Of a DNA stretch of 57,868 nt, positions 18,382 through 26,843 are shown in pieces (within the stretch, counting starts at the first letter, position 1; each line of letters opens with the position of its first letter). The translations under genes and the position numbers were made by a program. Location of the stretch: positions 1-57,868 of the forward strand of contig NYWU01000045.1 in assembly GCA_002685255.1 (NCBI GenBank), written 5' to 3'. Source of the DNA: Idiomarinaceae bacterium. Lineage in GTDB: Bacteria > Pseudomonadota > Gammaproteobacteria > Enterobacterales > Alteromonadaceae. Under the pieces are notes generated by a model that worked only from the letters and a program-made list of their open reading frames with translations, was not told the origin of the DNA and searched no databases.

Positions 18382-18909
18382 CTAGTTGGCTAGCTCTGCG
18401 AGACACATCTCTTCATAAACCTGCTTACACCATTGTGTAACTCGGTCTTTAGTTAGTTCAGGTTGACGGTCTTCGTCAATGCCTAAACCTACAAAATGGC
18501 TCTCATCGACTAAGCCTTTTGAAGCTTCAAAATTGTAGCTCTCGGTTGGCCAGTGACCGACAATGATTGCACCCCGTGCTTCAACGATATCGCGCACCAT
18601 ACCCATCGCATCTAAGAAGTACTCAGCGTAGTCTTCTTGGTCACCACACCCAAAAATAGCTACTAGCTTATCGGTAAAGTCGATCTCTTCTAACTCGGGA
18701 AAGAAGTCATCCCAATCGCACTGAGCTTCACCATAATACCAAGTGGGAATTCCGAATAAGAGAAGGTCGTAGCTCGCGATATCTTCTTTACTCGATTTTG
18801 CGATATCTTTGACCTCAACAAGCTTCTTGCCCAGTTCTTTCTCGATCATGTGGGCGACCGCTTCGGTATTACCCGTATCACTTCCAAAGAAAATTCCAAC
18901 AGTTGCCAT
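18382..18909 (-). CDS. fldA: Long-chain flavodoxin
   Basis: FMN electron carrier of 175 residues. The phosphate-binding loop is SDTGNTEA (residues 10-17), the isoalloxazine loops contain IPTWYYGEAQCDWDDFF and FGCGDQEDYAEYF, and the insertion with HWPTESYNFEASKGL marks the long-chain class. It begins three bases after ybfE and precedes fur, so the flavodoxin and the iron regulator are likely cotranscribed, which fits flavodoxin replacing ferredoxin when iron is scarce. Confidence 0.96.
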   Translation of the reverse strand: MATVGIFFGSDTGNTEAVAHMIEKELGKKLVEVKDIAKSSKEDIASYDLLLFGIPTWYYGEAQCDWDDFFPELEEIDFTDKLVAIFGCGDQEDYAEYFLDAMGMVRDIVEARGAIIVGHWPTESYNFEASKGLVDESHFVGLGIDEDRQPELTKDRVTQWCKQVYEEMCLAELAN

Positions 18910-18912
18910 AAA

Positions 18913-19236
18913 TCAACTTTCACCTGATTTTACTAAATTAACGACAGCTGGCAGCAATTGTTCTGGGTTTGCCAGCGAGATTTTAATCATCGCCTCGACT
19001 AAATCGCTACGGTTACAGCCGGAGGATGACGCGACCTCATTCAAATGCTCGTGCACCGATTGGTCGACTTTTAATTCAATACGCTTTCTACCTTGGCGTC
19101 GGTCTCTTTGCAATTGCCGACGTTTGTTAATTTTTAACTGCTCATTACGCGGTAGCGGATTTGTTCGGGGTCGTCCTTTGCGAGGCTGATCAACGAACAA
19201 ATCGATTGTTACTTTATCCGTGTTTTCTTTTGCCAT
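18913..19236 (-). CDS. ybfE: YbfE-like ribbon-helix-helix protein
   Basis: A 107-residue basic protein matching E. coli YbfE, whose expression is LexA-controlled there. The N-terminal TIDLFVDQPRKGRPRTNPL and NEQLKINKRRQLQRDRRQGRKR are shared; the C-terminal part (IELKVDQSVHEHLNEVASSSG) looks like a ribbon-helix-helix DNA-binding fold. It is one gene upstream of fldA as in E. coli. I found no properly spaced LexA box upstream here. Confidence 0.85.
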   Translation of the reverse strand: MAKENTDKVTIDLFVDQPRKGRPRTNPLPRNEQLKINKRRQLQRDRRQGRKRIELKVDQSVHEHLNEVASSSGCNRSDLVEAMIKISLANPEQLLPAVVNLVKSGES

Positions 19237-19251
19237 GTGTTTTCGGTCGAT

Positions 19252-19467
19252 TTAGACACCGACCTCCCAAACTACTTGGATGATACCTTTGGCAATAAAG
19301 CCAAAACAGCCCAAAAATAAAACCATCCACACGATGACGCGTCCAAATTTGGGAACCGACGAACGCTTGAGTACGTCACGAATGGCTAAGCCTATTAATA
19401 AGAAAAGTATACCTAGCGTAATATTAGTAACGAGTACTTCTATTTGCTCATAATATTCAGCCAACAT
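19252..19467 (-). CDS. DUF2788 small membrane protein
   Basis: A 71-residue protein with two membrane helices (about residues 13-32 and 45-66) linked by RDVLKRSSVPKFGR, the typical core of DUF2788 proteins found near ybfE/ybfF in gammaproteobacteria. Function unknown. AAGGTGG stands 10 bases before the ATG. It is the first gene of the probable DUF2788-ybfE-fldA-fur series. Confidence 0.8.
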   Translation of the reverse strand: MLAEYYEQIEVLVTNITLGILFLLIGLAIRDVLKRSSVPKFGRVIVWMVLFLGCFGFIAKGIIQVVWEVGV

Positions 19468-19507
19468 CCTTAAGATACCACCTTATAGGCCGATAGAAAC
19501 GCTGCTT

Positions 19508-19516
19508 ATAATAGCA
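19508..19516 (-). promoter_or_regulatory. Possible extended -10 promoter for the DUF2788-ybfE-fldA-fur series
   Basis: On the minus strand the sequence reads TGCTATTAT, an extended -10 element, 41 bases upstream of the DUF2788 start and just after the ybfF stop. The -35 region is poor. This is a motif match only. Confidence 0.35.
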
Positions 19517-19526
19517 CAGTCGACGG

Positions 19527-20315
19527 TTAAAGACGACCTTGGCTCGCTAGAAAATCCTTGACCAAACGGTTAAAAATACGTGGTTTTTCAGCGTGTAACC
19601 AATGGCCTGTGTTTTCAACAACTTTGACCTGTGTATTGCTAAAACGCTGAGTCACTTGCGCTCTGTGCTGTTCGGTTAGGTAGTCTGAATTTCCGCCCTT
19701 AATAAACAAACAGGGGCCTGAATAATGACCATCGCTCACACCGTCAGCGATCTGTTGGTATCGCTCAGTAATCGCAGTTAAGTTGAGCCGCCACGCGAAA
19801 TGGTCACCGTCCTTGCGGAGGTTCTTCAGTAAAAATTGGCGTACGCCTTTTTCTTTTATAGCTGAACTCAGTTGTTTATCGGCTTCGGTGCGGCTGCCTA
19901 TTTGGTCTAGGTCCAAACCTGCTAGGGCATCTAGAATGCCATTGTGATGGGCAGGATAAGCGACGGGCGCAATATCAGCGAAAACAGCTGCTTGTACGCG
20001 ATCTTCATAGCGCATAGCCACTTCCATGGCGATTTTGCCGCCCATGGAATGACCAACTAATGAAAAGTGTTCTAAAGCTAATTCATCAGCAAGGGCCACG
20101 ATATCGTCTGCCATTTCCGTGTAAGTCATACTTTCACGATGAGGAGATTCACCGTGATTGCGTGCATCGGGGAGTACGCAGAAATAGTCAGGCGTTAAAT
20201 CGCGAGCAAGACTCTTTAGGTTATCTCCATCTCCGAACAAACCGTGAATGATAATAACGGCGGGGTTCTGCTTGTCACCCATGGTTTCGTAATGCAGTAA
20301 TTCTGACTCTGCCAT
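19527..20315 (-). CDS. ybfF: YbfF-type alpha/beta hydrolase (esterase)
   Basis: A 262-residue esterase of the alpha/beta hydrolase fold related to E. coli YbfF. IIHGLFGDGDNLKSLARDL holds the oxyanion region, DARNHGESPHR follows, the nucleophile elbow is LVGHSMGGKIAMEVA, and NTGHWLHAEKP contains the catalytic histidine. The ATG at 20315 with AAAGG upstream is preferred; the frame remains open further upstream through a basic, non-homologous stretch that overlaps the seqA promoter region. It is divergent from seqA, the arrangement known in E. coli. Confidence 0.93.
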   Translation of the reverse strand: MAESELLHYETMGDKQNPAVIIIHGLFGDGDNLKSLARDLTPDYFCVLPDARNHGESPHRESMTYTEMADDIVALADELALEHFSLVGHSMGGKIAMEVAMRYEDRVQAAVFADIAPVAYPAHHNGILDALAGLDLDQIGSRTEADKQLSSAIKEKGVRQFLLKNLRKDGDHFAWRLNLTAITERYQQIADGVSDGHYSGPCLFIKGGNSDYLTEQHRAQVTQRFSNTQVKVVENTGHWLHAEKPRIFNRLVKDFLASQGRL

Positions 20316-20365
20316 CGTTGTGCCTTTAGTGTTAAACTTTGCTAATATTTTCCGAGCTTTAGTGG

Positions 20366-20384
20366 TCGGTTGCAAGTCAACCCC
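20366..20384 (+). repeat. Short inverted repeat between ybfF and seqA
   Basis: GGTTG (20368-20372) and CAACC (20378-20382) form a perfect short inverted repeat with a 5-base centre in the 101-base space between the divergent starts. It could be an operator, but it is short enough to be chance. Confidence 0.25.
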
Positions 20385-20416
20385 GCGAATCGATAACAAT
20401 GAGGAATTAAAAACCG

Positions 20417-20905
20417 ATGAAACGCATCGAAGTTGAAGACGATTTATACGCGTATATCGCGAGCCACACGCAGCAAATCGGTGAGAGCGCATCAGATATT
20501 TTGCGCCGTTTATTGGGCTTCGACAGTGTAGCTCAGGTTGAACCGGTTCAGGTCGAAGAGAGCGCTACTGACTCTGTGTTTAACCGTTTAAATCAGCAAG
20601 ATGTTAATGTGCAGAAAAGCGTAGTGGCACGCTTTCTCTACATTTTGAGTATGCTGTATAAGACTCACCCTGAACAGTTTGAAACCGTGTTGACTATTCG
20701 TGGCCGTGATCGTCAATATTTTGCCCGATCGGAAGAAGCGCTGCTGACCAGTGGTAATAGTACGAATCCAAAGGCGATTCCTTCGTCACCATTTTGGGTG
20801 GTGACGAACAATAACACAACCAAGAAGAAATCGATGTTGACCCAGGTTGCGCAAAAGCTTGGATACAGCAAACCTGAAGTCGAGCAAATTAGGGACTTTT
20901 TATAA
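20417..20905 (+). CDS. seqA: Negative modulator of replication initiation
   Basis: SeqA binds hemimethylated GATC sites, sequesters oriC after firing and organises new DNA behind the fork. This 162-residue copy starts MKRIEVEDDLYAYIASHTQQ and continues with GESASDILRRLLGF, the N-terminal multimerisation domain; the C-terminal DNA-binding domain includes FLYILSMLYKTHPEQFETVL and RGRDRQYFA. The linker is shorter than in E. coli (181 residues). GAGGAA precedes the ATG. The stop shares one base with pgm. Confidence 0.96.
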   Translation: MKRIEVEDDLYAYIASHTQQIGESASDILRRLLGFDSVAQVEPVQVEESATDSVFNRLNQQDVNVQKSVVARFLYILSMLYKTHPEQFETVLTIRGRDRQYFARSEEALLTSGNSTNPKAIPSSPFWVVTNNNTTKKKSMLTQVAQKLGYSKPEVEQIRDFL

Positions 20906-22536
20906 TGACGGTGCATGAACGCGCGGGGCAGCCCGCCACCGCTAAAGATAGCGTAAACATCGCGCAATTGGTCAGTGCATATTATGTATATGAGCCGGAC
21001 CCACGTAAAGCTCATCAAAAAGTGAGTTTTGGAACGTCGGGCCATCGCGGTTCCGCGCTGGCGCGAAGTTTCAATGAAGCACATATTTTAGCGATTGCCC
21101 AAGCTATTTGTGCCTACCGCGAAGAGCAGGGCATTGACGGACCGATTTTACTTGGCAAGGATACCCACGCGCTATCAGAGTCGGCTTACATCTCGGCACT
21201 CGATGTGTTTCTAGGTAATGGGTTAGAAGTGCATGTGCAAACAGAGCATGGGTATACGCCCACACCTGCATTGAGTCACGCTATTTTGACGCACAACGCT
21301 AAACAGCAAAAGCAATGTGACGGAGTGGTGATCACGCCCTCACATAATCCGCCTCAGGATGGTGGCTTCAAATATAATCCGCCTCACGGTGGACCGGCCG
21401 ATTCTGATGCCACACGGGTGATTGAAAAATACGCGAATGCGTTACTGTCGTCTGGGCTACAAGGTGTTAATACCTGTGAACGCGAAGACGTGTTATCACA
21501 TCCAAAGTTAGTTTTTGTCGATTGGCGTAAACAATATATAGACGATTTGCCGCGCTGCATTGATATGCAACGCATTAAAGCGGCTGATCTGCGACTTGCG
21601 ATTGACGCAATGGGTGGCGCAGGTGCTGACTATTGGCACCAAATCGCTGAGACTTATGAGCTCAATATCGATATTTTCAACGATCACGTCGATCCAGGTT
21701 TTCAGTTTATGAGCCTCGATAAAGACGGCAAGATACGCATGGATTGCTCTTCGCCTTATGCGATGGCAGGCCTTTTGGCTTATAAGGACCGATATGACTT
21801 AGCCGGCGGAAACGACCCTGATTACGACCGTCACGGTATCGTTACGCCGGATGGCCTAATGAATCCTAATCACTATCTTGCCGTTGCTATCGATTATTTG
21901 TGTAAGTCGCGGGAATGGGGAGCTGATGTTGCTATTGGTAAGACACTCGTTTCCAGCCAAATGATTGATCGCGTTGTACAAGATAATCAACGTAAGGTTT
22001 ATGAAGTGCCTGTTGGCTTCAAATGGTTCGCTCAGCAGCTACGTGCGGGCGATATTGGTTTTGCAGGAGAGGAGAGTGCCGGCGCCACTTTGCTCGATCG
22101 CCACGGCGATGTTTGGACCACTGATAAAGACGGCATCGTGATGGTATTGTTGGCTGCCGAAATACAAGCTGCCACCGGTAAATCCCCGAGTGATTACTAC
22201 AAAGAGTTATGTGCACAGCACGGCGAAGCCTTTTATCAGCGAGTCGATACGGCATCGTCTTTAGAGCAGAACGCGCGCTTCAAAGATATTCGAGCTTATA
22301 AATTGAAATTGGCCACGTTAGCTGAAAGTAAAGTTGTCGATATCTTCACAAAAGCGCCGGGTAATGACGCTCAATTTGGCGGTGTTAAGGTCGTGTTAGA
22401 AGATGGCTGGTTTGCCGCACGACCCTCAGGCACTGAGCCGGTTTATAAAATCTATGCGGAAAGCTTTAAATCAGCCGCACACCTCGAGCAAATCATTGCT
22501 GAAGCGCGCGACTGGGTCGCTGAGCTCATTCAGTAA
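20905..22536 (+). CDS. pgm: Phosphoglucomutase (alpha-D-glucose phosphate-specific)
   Basis: Interconverts glucose 1- and 6-phosphate, 543 residues. The phosphoserine loop is VVITPSHNPPQDGG with S146; the magnesium loop is GGNDPDYDRHG; the sugar-binding loop is GEESAGATLL; and the C-terminal phosphate loop is ARPSGTEPVYKIY. The start overlaps the seqA stop (TAATG), the same seqA-pgm pair as in E. coli, implying coupled translation. Confidence 0.97.
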   Translation: MTVHERAGQPATAKDSVNIAQLVSAYYVYEPDPRKAHQKVSFGTSGHRGSALARSFNEAHILAIAQAICAYREEQGIDGPILLGKDTHALSESAYISALDVFLGNGLEVHVQTEHGYTPTPALSHAILTHNAKQQKQCDGVVITPSHNPPQDGGFKYNPPHGGPADSDATRVIEKYANALLSSGLQGVNTCEREDVLSHPKLVFVDWRKQYIDDLPRCIDMQRIKAADLRLAIDAMGGAGADYWHQIAETYELNIDIFNDHVDPGFQFMSLDKDGKIRMDCSSPYAMAGLLAYKDRYDLAGGNDPDYDRHGIVTPDGLMNPNHYLAVAIDYLCKSREWGADVAIGKTLVSSQMIDRVVQDNQRKVYEVPVGFKWFAQQLRAGDIGFAGEESAGATLLDRHGDVWTTDKDGIVMVLLAAEIQAATGKSPSDYYKELCAQHGEAFYQRVDTASSLEQNARFKDIRAYKLKLATLAESKVVDIFTKAPGNDAQFGGVKVVLEDGWFAARPSGTEPVYKIYAESFKSAAHLEQIIAEARDWVAELIQ

Positions 22537-22544
22537 TTGTTAAA

Positions 22545-22572
22545 GTACTGGAGCGCGTTAGCGCTTCAGTAC
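22545..22572. terminator. Hairpin between convergent pgm and MFS genes
   Basis: A 12-bp stem with one G-T pair (22545-22556 with 22561-22572) closes a 4-base loop that contains the stop codon of the minus-strand MFS gene. On the minus strand it is followed by TTTAACAATT, a partial U-tract; on the plus strand no U-tract follows. It probably ends the MFS transcript and may stabilise the pgm 3' end. Confidence 0.5.
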
Positions 22573-23847
22573 CGCCGTACCATCCACCTCTTCTTCGGTA
22601 TCGTCCTCTTCATCTGGCGCTTCTTCCGCCATGGAAGTTAATAGCTCATCAGAGGTTTGCGACGGTGCTAGAATAGCAAAGTTACTATGTAACTGTTCCT
22701 CCGCTTTAGCACGACGCGTGATGCGGTACAGTGCGTAACAACCCACAAAAGCGGTGAGGCCGCCAAGCAGTAGAAAGAAGTAATTAATCGCACCGAACTG
22801 CATTAAAGCAGCGACCGCGGGCGCACCGATGATACTACCTGCACCACCGATTTTGATGATAGCGCCAGTGGCACCAACCATCTGGTCTTTCTCGAGGTAA
22901 TCGTTGGTGTGTGCCATGCCAAGCGAGTAGAGTGGCAGAATGAAGGCACCGAGCACTGCAACGACCAGATAAATTAATAAAGCATTACCTGCACCGAGTT
23001 GTGCCAATACGATAGCGGCTGCTGTTCCGCCTGCCGCACAAATTGCGATGACGATACGTCGATCGATACGATCGGATAGCAAGCCAAACGGTGTCTGTGA
23101 GAGTAGCCCACCGACAATGAAGGCCGACATAAAGAATGTAATTTGCAATACGGAGAGACCGATATAGGATGCGTACATTGGGCCGATACCGTAAAACATG
23201 GCGTAACATGCCTGCATTACGAACGCGTTAATAACACCCAAAGGTACTGTATTGAGTAGCATTTTTACGGGTACTTTGCGATTTTCATGCGTGGTCGGCT
23301 CAACGGTGACGCTTACCAATATGGGGATGAGTGCTAAATTGATAAGCAGTACCACAATGGCAAAGGCGATAAAGCCACCGGGATCTGCGACACCGAGTAT
23401 TAACTGACCGGCAATCAGACCACTGTAAATAATAACGAGGTAGATGGATAACAAGGTGCCACGGCTCTTGTTATCAGCCATGGTATTTAGCCAACTTTCA
23501 ACAATGACGAAGATACCTGAAATAGCGAAACCGGTAATAAAACGCATGACAAACCAGACCACCGGGTCAATCCAAATGGCTTGCACCAAAACGCTGGCAG
23601 CGGCGAGGGCGGCCAGTCCGCCAAACGAGCGTATATAGCCGACTCGACGAATATCTTTGGGCGCGCGAGTCGAGCCAAATAAATAGCCAATGAAGTAGGC
23701 CGACATAATAAAGCCAGTGACCAGGGTGCCAAAATCTTCAATCGTGGCGCGTAAACTGAGTAACGTACTGGTCATACCGACACAGACGCCAATCAAACTG
23801 ATACTCGATAATAACGAGCTAATGCCACGTAATTGTTTTTTAAGCAT
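22558..23847 (-). CDS. MFS transporter, YcaD-like
   Basis: A 429-residue major facilitator protein with about 12 membrane helices. The N-terminal half has YLFGSTRAPKDIRRVGYIRSFG, the motif-A region between helices 2 and 3, and FVIVESWLNTMADNKSRGTLLS, typical of the YcaD/UhpC-unlike group of putative MFS carriers; LSDRIDRRIVI is the second motif A. The C-terminal tail after residue about 370 is acidic and soluble. The ATG at 23847 has CAGGAAC at the right distance; a GTG 15 bases upstream is the alternative. Substrate unknown. Confidence 0.85.
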   Translation of the reverse strand: MLKKQLRGISSLLSSISLIGVCVGMTSTLLSLRATIEDFGTLVTGFIMSAYFIGYLFGSTRAPKDIRRVGYIRSFGGLAALAAASVLVQAIWIDPVVWFVMRFITGFAISGIFVIVESWLNTMADNKSRGTLLSIYLVIIYSGLIAGQLILGVADPGGFIAFAIVVLLINLALIPILVSVTVEPTTHENRKVPVKMLLNTVPLGVINAFVMQACYAMFYGIGPMYASYIGLSVLQITFFMSAFIVGGLLSQTPFGLLSDRIDRRIVIAICAAGGTAAAIVLAQLGAGNALLIYLVVAVLGAFILPLYSLGMAHTNDYLEKDQMVGATGAIIKIGGAGSIIGAPAVAALMQFGAINYFFLLLGGLTAFVGCYALYRITRRAKAEEQLHSNFAILAPSQTSDELLTSMAEEAPDEEDDTEEEVDGTAVLKR

Positions 23848-23954
23848 AATGTTCCTGATCACGAAGTTTGCTTTATTCTAGCGATATGACCCGATTTTGA
23901 CTAGGTTATCGGCGAATTACTTCAATTTGTGTTGTTGAATGCATTCCCACAAGG

Positions 23955-23963
23955 TTATCCACA
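23955..23963 (+). promoter_or_regulatory. Consensus DnaA box upstream of the DUF2066-hda unit
   Basis: TTATCCACA, the exact strong DnaA-box sequence, stands in the 187-base space before the gene pair that encodes DUF2066 and the DnaA regulator Hda. CCACAAG occurs twice as a direct repeat 12 bases apart around it (23947 and 23959). DnaA control of hda is a plausible inference, not shown. Confidence 0.5.
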
Positions 23964-24034
23964 AGTTGTCACTTGCCGTGTTGCGCTTGGGTGTTTAACA
24001 TGCATTTTATGACCGATTTTTTTAAGGCTAACTT

Positions 24035-25135
24035 ATGACGCGCGCAATAGTTCGACAGATGATCTGTGTAGTCAGCTTATTACTTTGTTTCTCAGCTCAA
24101 GGTCGACTTATCGATGACCTGTTTTCGGCAGAAATAGAGGTGGCATCACAGACTTCAAGTCAGCGTGATGATGCCTTGCGCGCGGCCTTTGAACAAGTAG
24201 TGATGAAAATATCGGGCACCGCAGAGACCTTAAACAATAGTGCTGTCCGTAATGCCATGAGACAACTACAGGACTATCTGTTGCAGTACGGCTACCGTCG
24301 CGATGGCGGGACGTTGTATCTCACTGCCAATTTTGATGGTCGTAAACTTGCTGAATTATTTAAAGTTAATCAATTGCCCTACTGGGGCAGTCGCAGACCT
24401 GAACTACTGATGTGGATCGCGAATAGCGACGAACGGGGCAGGCGAAACATTTTGGCGGCTAACGACGAATCCATTTTCATTCAGCAAGTTCGCCATCTAG
24501 CGCGTCAACGTGGGTTGCCTTTACAATTTCCTCTAATGGACTTAACCGACGCAACCTCAGTTTCTGTTTCTGATATTTGGGGTCGATTTCTTACGCCGAT
24601 TGCTAATGCTTCGCAACGCTATCGCGCGGATGGTTATCTTGTAGCCAAGGTCGTCGATCTTGGCGTCCCAGACGACGAAACACAGCAACAAGAAGGTCGC
24701 TGGCGCCTTGATTGGGTGGCACGTGTCGGTGATATGCGTAAATCGGGTGAGGTGTATGCTAACTCAAAAGATTTTTTAGCAACCCCGTTCATAGAGCAAC
24801 TCCACGAAACACTCGCCAGTGAGTTCGCACTCGTGGCCTCGGGCGAAAGTAAAGCCATTCAATTTCCGATTCGCATCGAGGGTATCGAGGGTTGGCAAAG
24901 TATTTTGGATGTGCAACGTTTTTTCGGCAGTGTGACTTCGGTGCAACACGTCAAGCTGACCGACTACAGTCCGACGTTCAGTCGTTTTGAAGTGACGCTT
25001 ACCGATACGCCGGATCATCTATTACAAGCTATTGAGCTTGATGGTCGCTTACAGCAAAAACACCGAGACCCTTTCGCAGCTGTTAAACAAGATACCGATG
25101 ATGAAACGATTTATCGGTGGGTGGCAAATCAATAA
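24035..25135 (+). CDS. DUF2066 exported protein
   Basis: A 366-residue protein of the DUF2066 family, function unknown. It has a cleavable-looking signal peptide (MTRAIVRQMICVVSLLLCFSAQG, shown in part: hydrophobic residues 9-21) and continues with EIEVASQTSSQRDDALR and AFEQVVMKISGT, the usual DUF2066 opening. The predicted location is periplasmic. The stop overlaps the hda ATG by one base, so the two are coexpressed, a pairing common in this class. Confidence 0.85.
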   Translation: MTRAIVRQMICVVSLLLCFSAQGRLIDDLFSAEIEVASQTSSQRDDALRAAFEQVVMKISGTAETLNNSAVRNAMRQLQDYLLQYGYRRDGGTLYLTANFDGRKLAELFKVNQLPYWGSRRPELLMWIANSDERGRRNILAANDESIFIQQVRHLARQRGLPLQFPLMDLTDATSVSVSDIWGRFLTPIANASQRYRADGYLVAKVVDLGVPDDETQQQEGRWRLDWVARVGDMRKSGEVYANSKDFLATPFIEQLHETLASEFALVASGESKAIQFPIRIEGIEGWQSILDVQRFFGSVTSVQHVKLTDYSPTFSRFEVTLTDTPDHLLQAIELDGRLQQKHRDPFAAVKQDTDDETIYRWVANQ

Positions 25136-25863
25136 TGACACTGGGAAAGCAGCAACCACAGCAACTAACGCTCGCCGTCCAGTTGCCCGATGACGAGAAC
25201 TTTACAACGTATCTTGAACAGCAGAACGATAGTGTGGTGCGTTGGTTGAAACGTATTGCGGATAAAGACGTTGATGAAACTCAAGGTGTGCGACTGACCT
25301 TATTGTCGGGCCCCTCAGGTGCAGGTAAAAGCCATTTGTTACACGCAGTGGTATCGCAAGGTAGTGAAAATACGCATGTTATGTACCTGCCGTTGGCTGA
25401 GTTAAAACAAAGTGATGCAGAACAGGTGCTCGCCGGGTTAGATGCGTTTGATATTATTTGTTTGGACGACATTGACGCTGTGCTGACCAGTCCCGACTGG
25501 TGTTATGAACTGTTTAAATTGATCAACCGAGTTACTGACGAGGGACGCTGTCGTCTGGTGATGACGGCGTCAGCAAGTGCCAGTCAACTGGATATCGACC
25601 TGCCGGATCTGCGATCTCGTTTGCAATGGGCAACCGCATTTCAGTTAAGTCCATTGGACGACGATGGAAAGGCAAAAGCGTTAACGTTAAGAGCCCAATG
25701 GCGAGGGTTACAGTTACCACATGACGTCGCAATGTTTATGTTACACCGACTAGGGCGAGATACGGGAAATCTGTTGGCGCACCTCGATCAGCTTGATAAG
25801 GCATCTATCGCACACCAACGTAAACTGACTATCCCTTTTATTAAGCAAGTCTTAGCTATTTAG
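25135..25863 (+). CDS. hda: DnaA inactivator Hda
   Basis: DnaA-related AAA+ protein that with the DNA-loaded sliding clamp triggers hydrolysis of DnaA-ATP (RIDA). It has 242 residues, the family length. The N-terminal QQLTLAVQLPDDENF contains the clamp-binding-type QL-L motif; Walker A is GPSGAGKSHLL (about residue 61), Walker B ICLDDIDAV, and the box ending in LQLPHDVAMFMLHRLGRD and QLDKASIAHQRKLTIPF matches E. coli. The ATG at 25135 is chosen over an upstream GTG because of the TAATG overlap. Its last 8 bases overlap the end of the opposing DUF2069 gene. Confidence 0.95.
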   Translation: MTLGKQQPQQLTLAVQLPDDENFTTYLEQQNDSVVRWLKRIADKDVDETQGVRLTLLSGPSGAGKSHLLHAVVSQGSENTHVMYLPLAELKQSDAEQVLAGLDAFDIICLDDIDAVLTSPDWCYELFKLINRVTDEGRCRLVMTASASASQLDIDLPDLRSRLQWATAFQLSPLDDDGKAKALTLRAQWRGLQLPHDVAMFMLHRLGRDTGNLLAHLDQLDKASIAHQRKLTIPFIKQVLAI

Positions 25864-26260
25864 CGTTCTTTTGCTTTTTAAGACCCAATCCCAACTCACG
25901 TCCTCTATGACGTGCAAACCCCGTTGCACCAATAAAGGCAATAGTCGTAAAGATAATCTCTAACACCGACCACAGACGCTCATCTGGGTGCGTATACACT
26001 GTTGTCAGACCATGCAAGAAATAGAACATCAGAATAAAGTTAAACCAAGCGTGGGTGTATGGCTTTCCCTTAACAAGCCCGAATAGTGGGAAAAGCATCG
26101 GAAGTACCCAGAAAATTAATGATAAATAGGTCGGTAGAGCCGCCTCGTCAGTTTCTGGCATGACGCCATGCCAAATAACCAATAGCGCCAACAATAACCA
26201 GTAGCCCAGTTGAGTCGCGATCCGGAAAAAACGTGTTTTAGGTGCCATGTCGGCTGCCAT
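25856..26260 (-). CDS. DUF2069 membrane protein
   Basis: A 134-residue protein with four predicted membrane helices; the segments YLSLIFWVLPMLFPLFGLVKG and PYTHAWFNFILMFYFLHG are typical of DUF2069. Function unknown. The ATG at 26260 has AAGG nine bases upstream; one three codons earlier (26269) would overlap the preceding stop. The neighbour upstream on the strand is the WrbA-like gene. Confidence 0.82.
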   Translation of the reverse strand: MAADMAPKTRFFRIATQLGYWLLLALLVIWHGVMPETDEAALPTYLSLIFWVLPMLFPLFGLVKGKPYTHAWFNFILMFYFLHGLTTVYTHPDERLWSVLEIIFTTIAFIGATGFARHRGRELGLGLKKQKNAK

Positions 26261-26261
26261 A

Positions 26262-26843
26262 TTATGCATCCTTGGTTGATTTCAACTGTTGCGCAACTTT
26301 CGCCACACGCTGGCCTAACGCTACTGCGCTGGCGCGTTCGTTAGCTGTGAGCTTGCCATTCGGCGTTTCATTTAGCGCACCTGCGCCATAGGGGGACCCG
26401 CCCGCGTCTGCATGGTGGAGACTGGGCTGGTCATATGGAATACCCGTCAGCAACATCCCGTGATGAAGTAGCGGCAACGCCATATTGAGCAGGGTACTTT
26501 CCTGTCCTCCGTGCAGCGAGCTTGAGGTAGTAAACACTGCGGCAGGTTTGTCGATGAGTTGGCCATTGAGCCATTCGCGACTCGTTGATTCCCAGAACTT
26601 CTGTAGTGTAGCGCTCATATGACCAAACCGCGTAGGGCTACCCATAATGAGCCCATCGCAGTCGATCAATTCCTCTTTGCTTAGCGGTAAGTCTCGCATA
26701 CTCGCGGCGTCGTTATCGGTCTCGACTGTACGCATGAGTACTTCAGCTCCAGTCGCTTGCACGCCCTCGGCGATAGCATCGGCGAGCGCTCGTGTATGAC
26801 CGCCCCGACTAAAGTAGAAAATAATCAGAGTACAGGCGCTCAC
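26262..26843 (-). CDS. wrbA: WrbA-like NAD(P)H:quinone oxidoreductase
   Basis: A 193-residue flavodoxin-fold protein. IIFYFSRGGHTRALADAIAEG is the FMN phosphate loop region, GLIMGSPTRFGHMSATLQKF and VFTTSSSLHGGQESTLL are WrbA signatures, and GGSPYGAGAL lies near residue 150. It should reduce quinones by two electrons with NAD(P)H, a protective role. It begins inside the stop of yfgD (four-base overlap) and is followed by DUF2069. Confidence 0.88.
   Translation of the reverse strand: MSACTLIIFYFSRGGHTRALADAIAEGVQATGAEVLMRTVETDNDAASMRDLPLSKEELIDCDGLIMGSPTRFGHMSATLQKFWESTSREWLNGQLIDKPAAVFTTSSSLHGGQESTLLNMALPLLHHGMLLTGIPYDQPSLHHADAGGSPYGAGALNETPNGKLTANERASAVALGQRVAKVAQQLKSTKDA

Noticed and set aside
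19499-19520. A possible LexA box (CTG...CAG) upstream of DUF2788-ybfE.
   Set aside because: The half-sites are 12 bases apart instead of 10 and the CTGT/ACAG extension fails on one side.
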